From the NCBI GenBank assembly GCA_016292545.1, contig JAEDIG010000042.1:1-18092 (forward strand): a stretch of DNA of 18,092 nt, written 5' to 3'. Positions 1-6,664 of this stretch are shown one piece after another; within the stretch, counting starts at the first letter, position 1, and every line of letters begins with the position of its first letter. The DNA comes from Bacteroidaceae bacterium. GTDB taxonomy: Bacteria > Bacteroidota > Bacteroidia > Bacteroidales > Bacteroidaceae. A program made the position numbers and the translations under genes. The notes under the pieces are model-generated. The model worked only from the letters and a program-made list of their open reading frames with translations. It made no database searches and was not told the DNA's origin.

Positions 1-8
1 TATATTTG
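1..8 (+). promoter_or_regulatory. Bacteroidetes -7 promoter box for the HxlR-type gene
   Basis: The first eight bases read TATATTTG, which fits the Bacteroidetes sigma-ABfr -7 consensus TAnnTTTG. It lies 25 bases ahead of the regulator's ATG. The matching -33 element would fall outside the window, so only half of the promoter can be seen. Confidence 0.55.
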
Positions 9-33
9 CACAATATATAATGAAATATCGAAT

Positions 34-393
34 ATGTACGAAAGAAAGATACCTGTAGATTTAAGTTGTCCATTGCGATTGACAATGAGTCTGATTGATT
101 CCAAATGGAAGTCTTGTATTTTGGACGAATTGCGCAATATGTCATTGCGCCCAAGTGAACTTCATAAGGCATTACCGGAAGCCACTCCACGTGTACTTGA
201 TATCCAGTTGAAAGAGTTGGTGGAGGATGGATTAGTTGCAAAAACCATTTACCCTGAACTTCCCCCACGTTCGGAGTATTTCATAACAGAATTGGGAGCC
301 TCATTATTACCAATTTTAGACTCTATGATTAAATGGGGAGAAAATAACCGGAATCTTTTCGAAAACAAATACGGGAATCAGAAAAAATTATAA
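34..393 (+). CDS. HxlR-family winged-helix transcriptional regulator
   Basis: This 119-residue protein has the size and layout of the HxlR/MarR-like one-domain regulators. A short N-terminal arm with a conserved Cys-Pro (C12-P13) leads into a winged helix. The family pattern is visible: 'DSKWKSCILDEL' (helix 1), 'RPSELHKALPEATPRVLDIQLKEL' (recognition helix region), then the wing 'DGLVAKTIYPELPPRSEYFITELG' and a C-terminal dimerisation helix. HxlR proteins usually sense redox or electrophilic stress and control a neighbouring oxidoreductase gene; no such target is visible, so it would have to lie left of the window. A promoter -7 box sits 25 bases upstream and a hairpin follows the stop. The gene is AT-rich compared with the sugar-degradation genes further right, which fits a mobile or accessory origin. 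Confidence 0.9.
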   Translation: MYERKIPVDLSCPLRLTMSLIDSKWKSCILDELRNMSLRPSELHKALPEATPRVLDIQLKELVEDGLVAKTIYPELPPRSEYFITELGASLLPILDSMIKWGENNRNLFENKYGNQKKL

Positions 394-408
394 TTCAATC
401 TGTTCTGT

Positions 409-452
409 AAAGAGCTGCGTGTAACTCCATCGGATTTATAATGCGGCTCTTT
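409..452 (+). terminator. Probable terminator after the HxlR-type gene
   Basis: The arms AAAGAGCTGC (409-418) and GCGGCTCTTT (443-452) can pair over ten positions with one G-U wobble. They enclose a 24-base loop and begin 15 bases after the stop codon. The trailing sequence is T-rich (GCTGTTTGTTTG) but has no uninterrupted T-run, so this is a moderate call. The rest of the gap up to 646 shows no gene, repeat or promoter that I can support. Confidence 0.45.
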
Positions 453-646
453 GCTGTTTGTTTGCAAATCGACCATATTACTTCAAAATCCGTTCTTTTT
501 TACCTTCCTTGTTTCATAAATCTGATATGAAATTGATTTTCAACAGCGGTAAGCAATTTCTTAACACCAACATTTAAGGTCTAATATGCCAAGAACGAAC
601 AAAGGGAAGGAATAACAATTTTCCTCCCCATGTTGTCGGCATTGTA

Positions 647-1807
647 CTAACCGAAAATACCATCCGTAAGATTTACCGCATCCGCTTTCTTCTCCATGTT
701 CACCGAAGCATATACCTGTGTGGAAACAATGCTTCCGTGCCCCAGTATCTTGCTGACCGAATAGAGTTCGGCACCTGCCGTTATCGCAAGCGTGGCTGCC
801 GAATGGCGGCTACTGTGGTAGGTGAAATCCTTTTCTATCCCTGCCTTCTCCTTGATGCGCCGCACATATTTCGCCACATTATCGGGCTTCTTCACCAATG
901 GGAAGATGATACCGTCTTCTCCGTTCTCCGGTCGGGGCGGCAACAGGGATATGGCTAACTCGTTGAGCGGGACAGTTACGGGTCGCCCGGTCTTTTGCTG
1001 GACTATAGAAACCATCAGCACCTCGCCCGTGTCCTTGATGTCGCTCCAACGTAGCCGTTGCATATCTCCAGGCCGAAGCCCCGTCATGCAGGAGAAGCCG
1101 AAAGCCTTTTGTACGGTTCGCTCCGCTTGCGTCCGTGTCTCGACGGCTAGAAAGCGTTTCAACTCGTCCGTGGTCAAGTTTTCACGGTGTTTATCCGGCA
1201 CATGAAACCTCTCTTCTTTGGCAAGGTCTTGAATGGGGTTGAACGGTATCAGCCCCTCACGCACCGCCTTGTTGAAGATAGCCTTTACCGTTTCCTCGAA
1301 CAGAACAAGGGTAAAGTCTGCCAGTTTGCCGCCTCCCGACTTGATTTGACGGGGATTGCGGTATTCACACATATACCTGAACAGACCGCTTACCATGTCC
1401 CTGTCTACCTCTTTTAGCAGAATGTCTGTTTCCCTTGCCTGTTTCAGATAGGCGGCAATGCGTTTGCGCACGATGCCCTTGTGTTGTATCATCTTCTTGC
1501 AGTCGCCTTTCTCGATGGCGCATTGCAGGTATTCGTCACACCAGCCGAGCCATGTCAACGTCTTTGCCCTCTGGTTTTCTTCCGGCTTCTTCTTGCTTTC
1601 AAAAGTCGGCGGGTTGAGTATGCGTTGAGCCTGTATCTCCCGTGCCCTGTTATAAGTCCGTTCATTGAGACTTTTTGCGTTGGGCGCATCGTCAGGAACA
1701 AGGTACAAGCGCAAGTTTTCCTTCTTGCGAAATCCGGTTTCATAATATTCCAAGTACAGGCTGCGGTTTCCGGCGGTCAGTTTCCTTTCTTTTATCTCCA
1801 CTTTCAT
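647..1807 (-). CDS. Tyrosine recombinase (site-specific integrase), intact
   Basis: A 386-residue phage-type integrase with all three usual domains. Residues 1 to about 70 form the beta-rich arm-binding domain, about 80-195 the SAM-like core-binding domain, and about 205-380 the catalytic domain. The catalytic set is complete: R245 in 'TGLRPGDMQRLRW', K272 in 'QQKTGRP', H331 and R334 in 'HSSRHSAATL', H357 in 'LGHGS', and the nucleophile Y366 in 'TQVYASV'. The length is normal for integrases of Bacteroidales conjugative and mobilizable elements. Its start lies 20 bases after the stop of a second, truncated recombinase on the same strand, so the two were probably co-transcribed. It would join or excise the element that carries it; the target site cannot be read from the protein. 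No excisionase or mobilisation gene is visible between it and the left edge. Confidence 0.92.
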   Translation of the reverse strand: MKVEIKERKLTAGNRSLYLEYYETGFRKKENLRLYLVPDDAPNAKSLNERTYNRAREIQAQRILNPPTFESKKKPEENQRAKTLTWLGWCDEYLQCAIEKGDCKKMIQHKGIVRKRIAAYLKQARETDILLKEVDRDMVSGLFRYMCEYRNPRQIKSGGGKLADFTLVLFEETVKAIFNKAVREGLIPFNPIQDLAKEERFHVPDKHRENLTTDELKRFLAVETRTQAERTVQKAFGFSCMTGLRPGDMQRLRWSDIKDTGEVLMVSIVQQKTGRPVTVPLNELAISLLPPRPENGEDGIIFPLVKKPDNVAKYVRRIKEKAGIEKDFTYHSSRHSAATLAITAGAELYSVSKILGHGSIVSTQVYASVNMEKKADAVNLTDGIFG

Positions 1808-1827
1808 AGGGTTATCTCATTTATGGG

Positions 1828-2613
1828 TTATACGAACATATTGTTTACGAGGTTCATGGTCTCGATTTTCTTCTTATCGACAATCTTTGCATAGACTTCC
1901 GTCATTCGGATGCTCTTGTGTCCGAGTATCTTGCTCACGGTGTAGAGGTCTGCCCCCAAGGTCAGCAACAGGGTAGCTGCGGTGTGGCGGCTGCAATGGT
2001 AGGTGATGTGCTTCTGTATTCCGGCTTCCTGCATCCATTCGCCCAAGACAACTTCCACCGTGGTAGAGGTTATCCGTAGCTGATGAAACACGCTGTCAAT
2101 GTCTGTAGCTTTCCGGGGCATCCATTTCAGGGCTTCATCCGAGAGTGGGATAGTCACCCTGTTTCTGGTCTTGACCTGCTCATGCTCGATGTAGAGTGTC
2201 TTGCCATCCGCAGCCTTGTGTATCTCGCTCCATTTCAAAGTCATCATGTCGCTGTAACGCAGTCCGGTGAAGCAGAAAAAAAGGAAAGCCTTTTTTACGA
2301 TGTCATAGCGGCACGGCGTGACTATCAGTTGCCGCAACTCATCTATGGTAAGAAATTCACGCATGGCATTTGCCTTTTGCGGTTTCTCTTTAGTTTCCAA
2401 TAGTTTGAACGGATTGCGGTCAATCAGTCCATCCCTTACAGCCTTGCTCAGTGCGGCTGCCAGACGATTGACGAAAATGCGGCAGGTGGTACTTCCCAGC
2501 GTCTTTTTCCCGTTGTTGAAGGTGCAGGTTTTCAGAAAGGCGATGAAGCCCTTGCAGAAATCCTTTCTTCTTTCGTCCCATTTTCTATCTGTGTTATCTT
2601 TTTCTTTGATTTG
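1828..2613 (-). pseudogene. 5'-truncated second tyrosine recombinase
   Basis: The frame is open from the codon at 2613 (just after a TAA at 2614-2616) to the stop at 1828, about 261 codons. There is no ATG or GTG at its head, and the first usual start is a TTG at 2400. Reading through from 2613 gives the second half of a core-binding domain ('RKDFCKGFIAFLKT', 'NRLAAALSKAVRDGLIDRNP') and then a complete catalytic domain. Numbered from the TTG, the catalytic residues are R48 ('TGLRYSDMMTLKW'), K77, H135 and R138 ('YHCSRHTAATL'), H161 ('LGHKS') and Y170 ('TEVYAKI'). The arm-binding domain and the first half of the core-binding domain are missing, roughly 120-150 residues by comparison with the neighbouring integrase. 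A promoter-like box lies only 36 bases upstream of the open frame, so an internal deletion is the simplest explanation. Expression from the TTG as a catalytic-domain-only protein cannot be excluded. Confidence 0.75.
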
Positions 2614-2648
2614 TTACTATATTGTTTATCAGCTATTTACGCTCAATG

Positions 2649-2685
2649 CAAAGATAATTCAAGACGGGACAAAAACGGGACAAAA
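2649..2685 (-). promoter_or_regulatory. Integrase promoter box with an 11-bp tandem repeat
   Basis: On the minus strand, TATCTTTG (2649-2656) matches the Bacteroidetes -7 box TAnnTTTG. Just upstream, the 11-base unit ACGGGACAAAA (plus-strand reading) occurs twice back to back without mismatch, at 2664-2674 and 2675-2685. The TTTG cores of the repeats lie 13 and 24 bases from the -7 box rather than the ideal 19-21, so the -33 element is uncertain. The repeats could be a regulator site or recombinase arm-binding sites. Confidence 0.5.
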
Positions 2686-2689
2686 CAGG

Positions 2690-2840
2690 CGTTTTTATAT
2701 CCAAAATTAGGCAAATATAACAATGCTGTCAAAAATCAGCCTTGTATCATAACTAATTATAAATCAGTTACATTTTCCATATTTTGTTTGATTTCTTTCT
2801 ATATGGTTTTACCCGCTTGTGATAATTGGTGGTTTCTTTA
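2690..2840. other. AT-rich gap between the recombinase pair and the sugar operon
   Basis: This stretch is very AT-rich and holds no credible gene or tRNA. It is the likely place for the boundary between the mobile element and the older chromosome. I could not identify a direct repeat or attachment core in it. Confidence 0.35.
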
Positions 2841-2870
2841 AAGGGGCGTGCCTGTTGTGGCACGCCCCTT
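2841..2870 (-). terminator. Strong hairpin ending the rhamnosidase-sulfatase operon
   Basis: The perfect 12-bp inverted repeat AAGGGGCGTGCC / GGCACGCCCCTT (2841-2852 and 2859-2870) has a 6-base loop. It lies 7 bases past the last minus-strand stop codon. On the minus strand the stem runs into TTTAAAG, a short T-run. Position and strength make it the probable end of the operon that begins near 12900. Confidence 0.75.
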
Positions 2871-2877
2871 ATGGGGA

Positions 2878-3513
2878 TTACTTTCCGAACAGACGGCTGA
2901 CAAGTTCAGCATCATGTCCCTTGAAGTATTTCACTTCGCAGAGGGGCTTGTATTCGAAATCTGAGAAGTGGAGCAGTTGTATGGCCACGAACTGGTGGTC
3001 ATCGGAACGACACACCTCGGCGCGTATGTTGCCAACGGGAACGGCTACGGGAAGCGAGTCGTGCGCTACTACCTTTTCTATCTGCTCAATGTTTCCGTCG
3101 AGCATCTGGTGGAGGCGTTCTCCGTTGAATGGCGAATATTCGAAGGTGTGGGCTGTGATGCGGCTGCCCGTGGGATTATATACTACCTTTTCGATGAGGC
3201 CGAAAAAGGAACTGTTGATTGTAACGTCGGTGTGGGTGGACAGGCTGGAGGCCATGTCCAGGTCTTTGATTCTACTCATGACTGGATAAGGTTTGTTGGC
3301 CACTGGATGGAGTCCATCAATGGCCTGGTTTGTATTCTGTGTTATAATCGCATTGGAATTTGGTTCGTAGTGCCTCCCTAAAGCGAGAGGGACGGACACT
3401 GCTAACACAGAATGTGCCTTAGGGCAATCACGTAGTAATGGCGGGAAAGTTCCCAGGGTTTGGCAAATATGTTGAAGCTGACCCTTGCGGTCAGCATGTG
3501 TGAACGAAGGCAT
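2878..3513 (-). CDS. Hypothetical protein, probably the C-terminal part of a frameshifted secreted protein
   Basis: I do not recognise this 211-residue frame. Its C-terminal two thirds read like a real folded protein, for example 'SSFFGLIEKVVYNPTGSRI', 'HTFEYSPFNGERLHQML', 'VPVGNIRAEVC' and 'FVAIQLLHFSDFEYKPL', rich in alternating hydrophobic beta-strand patterns. The first 30-50 residues look less natural and overlap, in another frame, the end of the ORF at 3402-3794, which carries a signal peptide. The simplest reading is one secreted protein of about 300 residues broken by a frameshift somewhere in 3402-3513. If it is a separate gene, Met79 at 3279 is an alternative start, but this frame then has no signal peptide. 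It is the last gene of the minus-strand operon, just before the terminator. No function can be assigned. Confidence 0.5.
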   Translation of the reverse strand: MPSFTHADRKGQLQHICQTLGTFPPLLRDCPKAHSVLAVSVPLALGRHYEPNSNAIITQNTNQAIDGLHPVANKPYPVMSRIKDLDMASSLSTHTDVTINSSFFGLIEKVVYNPTGSRITAHTFEYSPFNGERLHQMLDGNIEQIEKVVAHDSLPVAVPVGNIRAEVCRSDDHQFVAIQLLHFSDFEYKPLCEVKYFKGHDAELVSRLFGK

Positions 3514-3794
3514 GCGGGCAGGAGCGTGTGGAACCTGGCCTGCGACTTGCCTGGATGGGAACCCGAGGGGGGAATGACCCTGGCAGGACGCGGGCAGGCA
3601 ATGTGCATGCTACCAAGCGCATCCTTGAACATGGCCTTTTCTTGCTGATCTTCCTGGGTGGGGTCGGTCAGTCCGTCGCGCTGCTCCGTAGCTGTTCCGC
3701 CGTGGATACTGCGGGGCATGGCATCAGCCGGCAGGACCATCATCAGGCAGACGATGGCCAGCAGGGCGGGAAGCAGATTGCGGACTTTTTTCAT
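3402..3794 (-). CDS. Small secreted protein of unknown function, possibly the N-terminal part of a split gene
   Basis: The ORF starts with an ATG 11 bases after the sulfatase stop and opens with a clear signal peptide: 'MKKVRNLLPALLAIVCLMM' followed by 'VLPADA', with likely cleavage near residue 25. The mature part to about residue 65 is polar ('TEQRDGLTDPTQEDQQEKAM'). From there to residue 130 it is rich in Pro, Arg and His and does not resemble a family I know. Its last 110 bases overlap the frame of the downstream ORF, which has beta-rich protein-like sequence but no exported start. Either the two are one gene with a frameshift, or this is a short independent secreted protein. Tight spacing places it in the sulfatase operon. 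Confidence 0.5.
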   Translation of the reverse strand: MKKVRNLLPALLAIVCLMMVLPADAMPRSIHGGTATEQRDGLTDPTQEDQQEKAMFKDALGSMHIACPRPARVIPPSGSHPGKSQARFHTLLPACLRSHMLTARVSFNIFAKPWELSRHYYVIALRHILC

Positions 3795-3805
3795 GTGCAG
3801 GACTG

Positions 3806-5410
3806 TTATCTGGATGTTCCTTTGTTCTTTTCAGTTTCAATGATGGCCTTCAGCTTTTCCACTTTCTTGGCGTGCAGAGCTGCCACGTTGTGCTGCTCGG
3901 CGATGTCTTCGCTGATGTGGTAGAGCTGTTCTTCCTTGGCGTTGCCCGATTCCGTATTGGTGAGTTTGTAATAGGGAGCACCGTTGCAGGGGGTGATGTA
4001 TTTCCATTCACCATCATATACAGAGAGCGAGGATGCCGATTCTATTACATACTTGCGGCCCTTGGAATCCTTTCCCATCCAACTGCGGAGCTGGTTCTGG
4101 CTGTCGGGGGCTGCACCGGCTTCCGGATCGCCGCCTATCAGGGCGCTCATGGTGGCATAGAGGTCGATTTGCGACACCAGCGCCTTCGATACACCCGGCT
4201 TGATGCGGGATGGCCAACTTACCACAAACGGCACCCTGGTGCCAGCCTCAAAGCTGCTGTACTTGCCGCCCCTGAGCGGACCCCATGGCCGATGGTCACC
4301 CAGGAGTTCCACAGCGCGGTCGGCATACCCGTCGTCCACCACGGGGCCATTGTCGCTGGTCATGATGATGAGGGTGTTGTCGAGCAGTCCTTCGCTGCGG
4401 AGGGCCTCTACGATTTCTCCTACGGTCCAGTCGAACTGCAGGATGGCGTCGCCGCGGAATCCCATGCCACTCTTTCCCTGGAAGCGTGGATGCGGATAGC
4501 GGGGCACGTGTACGTCGTTGGTGCCTACATAGAGGAAGAACGGGCGGCCGGCTTCACGGTGGATGAAGTCTGTGGCCTTGCGTGTCAGGCTGTCGGCGAT
4601 GTTCTCGTCTTCCCAAAGGGCCTTGCCTCCACCTTTCATGTACCCGATCCTGGATATGCCGTTCACGATGGCCATGTCGTGTCCGTGGCTGGGAGATGGT
4701 TTCAGCTTGGTGAGCAACTCAGGATGTGTTTTCCCTAGCGGCTCGCCCGGGAAAGGCGTCTTGTAGCTTACCTGGATGGGGGCTGTGGCATCGTAGTTGG
4801 CCACACGTTGGTTCTCTACCCATACGCAAGGCACTCTGTCGCCCGTGGCGGCCATCAGGTAGGAGTAGTCGAAGCCTATGTCTTGCGGACCGGGTGTGAT
4901 GGTGCCGTTCCAGTCCTGTGTACCTGTCTTGTCGCCCAGCCCCAGATGCCATTTGCCTATGGCACCGGTGGTGTAGCCCGCATCGTGGAAAATGTCTGCC
5001 ACGGTGTGCTGCTCAGGCCGGATAATCATGCCTGCATCGCCGGGTGCAATGCCTGTATCGCTCCGCCGCCAGTTGTAGTGGCCAGTGAGCAGGGCATAAC
5101 GTGATGGAGTGCTCGTGGCTGCTGCGGCATGGGCATCGGTGAAACGCAGACCACTGGCCGAGAGTGCATCCACATGGGGCGTGGCCACGGTGTGTGCACC
5201 GTAGCAACCCAGGTCGCCATAGCCCAGGTCGTCGGCCACAATGAGCACCACATTGGGCTGCTGTCTGGGCTTTTCCGCTTTAAAGGGCTGGGCTGCAGTG
5301 GCTGTGGCAGCGGGCCAGATGGCGTTGCATATACCCAGACCCCACCACATGGCGGGTGGCATTCGTCTGCTGCTGTGGCAGGTCATGTCTGTCGCTTTTG
5401 TTTCCATCAT
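3806..5410 (-). CDS. Secreted or periplasmic Ser-type sulfatase (arylsulfatase family S1)
   Basis: A 534-residue type I sulfatase that hydrolyses sulfate esters, most likely on sugars. The signature 'STPSRYALLTG' places the residue to be converted to formylglycine at S100, so this is a Ser-type enzyme that needs an anaerobic sulfatase-maturating enzyme (anSME); none is in the window. Metal and active-site residues include D60-D61 ('VADDLGYGDLG'), R104, K153 and H155 ('GKWHLG'), D299/H301 ('TNDVHVP') and D353-N354 ('TSDNGP'). A hydrophobic segment at about residues 20-40 ending in 'ATATAAQ' is a signal peptide. The first 16 residues are unusual for one, and Met17 (5362) is a plausible true start. 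The C-terminal subdomain ('DGEWKYITPCNGAPYYKL', 'QLYHISED') is typical of the family. The gene sits 48 bases after the cytoplasmic oxidoreductase in the same operon. I cannot name the S1 subfamily or the exact substrate. Confidence 0.9.
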   Translation of the reverse strand: MMETKATDMTCHSSRRMPPAMWWGLGICNAIWPAATATAAQPFKAEKPRQQPNVVLIVADDLGYGDLGCYGAHTVATPHVDALSASGLRFTDAHAAAATSTPSRYALLTGHYNWRRSDTGIAPGDAGMIIRPEQHTVADIFHDAGYTTGAIGKWHLGLGDKTGTQDWNGTITPGPQDIGFDYSYLMAATGDRVPCVWVENQRVANYDATAPIQVSYKTPFPGEPLGKTHPELLTKLKPSPSHGHDMAIVNGISRIGYMKGGGKALWEDENIADSLTRKATDFIHREAGRPFFLYVGTNDVHVPRYPHPRFQGKSGMGFRGDAILQFDWTVGEIVEALRSEGLLDNTLIIMTSDNGPVVDDGYADRAVELLGDHRPWGPLRGGKYSSFEAGTRVPFVVSWPSRIKPGVSKALVSQIDLYATMSALIGGDPEAGAAPDSQNQLRSWMGKDSKGRKYVIESASSLSVYDGEWKYITPCNGAPYYKLTNTESGNAKEEQLYHISEDIAEQHNVAALHAKKVEKLKAIIETEKNKGTSR

Positions 5411-5458
5411 ATTAATTAATAGGTATCTGTCTGTATGAAATCCTTTCCGCCTCTGTGG

Positions 5459-6664
5459 CTAGTCTTCCGCCTCGAAGCAGATGAGGTGGCTTTCCAGTGC
5501 CTCGCTGATGGGAGCCACCAGAGGCTCCTTGCCCTGTATGGCCGCGATGAAGTTGCGCATGATGTACATGTCGGCATTGCCGTGGAGGGGTGACGTGAGG
5601 ACGCGGCTGAAGTCGTAGTGCTCGTCGGGCCTGTGGTTGAAATAATGCACGTGCACCTGGTCGTACATCACCTCTATTTCACCCATGGCACACTGGATGA
5701 AGAACCTGCGGCCGTCCTTGTGGGTGAAGAAATCCATGGTCATGCAGATGGTGGATTCGTCTTCCAGCTCCATCCACATCACCTTGTGGTCCGACACATC
5801 GTTGTGGCAATGGTACACACAGCGCCCGAAGCGTCCCTGCTCCATCTCGGTTTGCAACACCTGGTCCAGAGTCTGCCCCTGCGGAATGGGGAAGTTGCTT
5901 ATCCACACCCTGCGGCGCTGGTACATGTCGATGGCCGAGAAGGGACAGTCCTTTTCAATGCTACAATGGATGCACCTTGTGGCACTTCCTTCGGGGGCGT
6001 TTTCCTGCTTGAACCATGTGAGCTTGCCGCTGGCACTGACGCTCTTGACGGGCGAACCGCAGAGCCACAGCAGGTAATCCACATCATGGCAACACTTGGC
6101 CAGCACCACGGGGCAGCTTGTCTCCTTGCGCGACCAGAAGCCGCGCACGTAGGTGTGCAGCGTGCGGTCGAGCCCGATGGAATTGGTGTAGTTGATGGAC
6201 ATGATACGTCCCAGCTGGCCGTCGCGCACCAGTTGGCGCACCTTCAGGAACATGGGGTGATAGCGGAGCACATAGCACACGTTCACCAGCACACCTGCTT
6301 CTGCCGCAGCCTTTGCCAGCGTGTGGCATTGCCGGGCTGTGGTGGCGATGGGCTTCTCCAGCAGCACGTGGTAGCCATGCTGGATGCAGCGCATGCACTG
6401 GTCGAAATGGCGGTCGTCGGGGGAAGCGATGATGACTGCGTCCACGTCGTCGTGCCTTTCCAGCAGGAACATCTCAGCCTCGCGGAAACAGTGGTCCTCG
6501 GCCACATGCATGAGTTCCTGTGCCTGGTGGAGCCTTACAGGATTGGGCTCCACCAGGTAGGTGATGCAGGCATCTTCGGGATGCTGGAGCAAGTACTTCA
6601 TGTACTTTTGCGCCCTGTTCCCTATGCCGATGACTGCCAGTCGTATCATTCCACCGGGATTCAT
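5459..6664 (-). CDS. Cytoplasmic Gfo/Idh/MocA-family NAD(P)-dependent oxidoreductase
   Basis: A 401-residue two-domain dehydrogenase acting on a sugar or keto-sugar. The N-terminal Rossmann fold starts with 'IRLAVIGIGNRAQKY' (dinucleotide loop at about 13-18), and the family motif 'EKP' is at 103-105. The catalytic region of the substrate domain reads 'KCCHDVDYLLW' (190-200), with K190, H193, D194 and D196. A Cys cluster 'CIHCSIEKDC' (C231, C234, C240) followed by 'PFSA' interrupts the substrate domain. Similar inserts are known in a subset of this family and may bind a metal. There is no signal peptide, unlike the exported relative two genes upstream. The start codon overlaps the upstream stop by four bases (ATGA), showing translational coupling; Met6 (6649) would give a start closer to the family's usual one. 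It probably reduces or oxidises the product delivered by the exported steps of the pathway; the substrate is unknown. Confidence 0.9.
   Translation of the reverse strand: MNPGGMIRLAVIGIGNRAQKYMKYLLQHPEDACITYLVEPNPVRLHQAQELMHVAEDHCFREAEMFLLERHDDVDAVIIASPDDRHFDQCMRCIQHGYHVLLEKPIATTARQCHTLAKAAAEAGVLVNVCYVLRYHPMFLKVRQLVRDGQLGRIMSINYTNSIGLDRTLHTYVRGFWSRKETSCPVVLAKCCHDVDYLLWLCGSPVKSVSASGKLTWFKQENAPEGSATRCIHCSIEKDCPFSAIDMYQRRRVWISNFPIPQGQTLDQVLQTEMEQGRFGRCVYHCHNDVSDHKVMWMELEDESTICMTMDFFTHKDGRRFFIQCAMGEIEVMYDQVHVHYFNHRPDEHYDFSRVLTSPLHGNADMYIMRNFIAAIQGKEPLVAPISEALESHLICFEAED

Noticed and set aside
2690..2840. tRNA gene as an integration target
   Set aside because: No cloverleaf arms or T-loop sequence can be found in this AT-rich gap.
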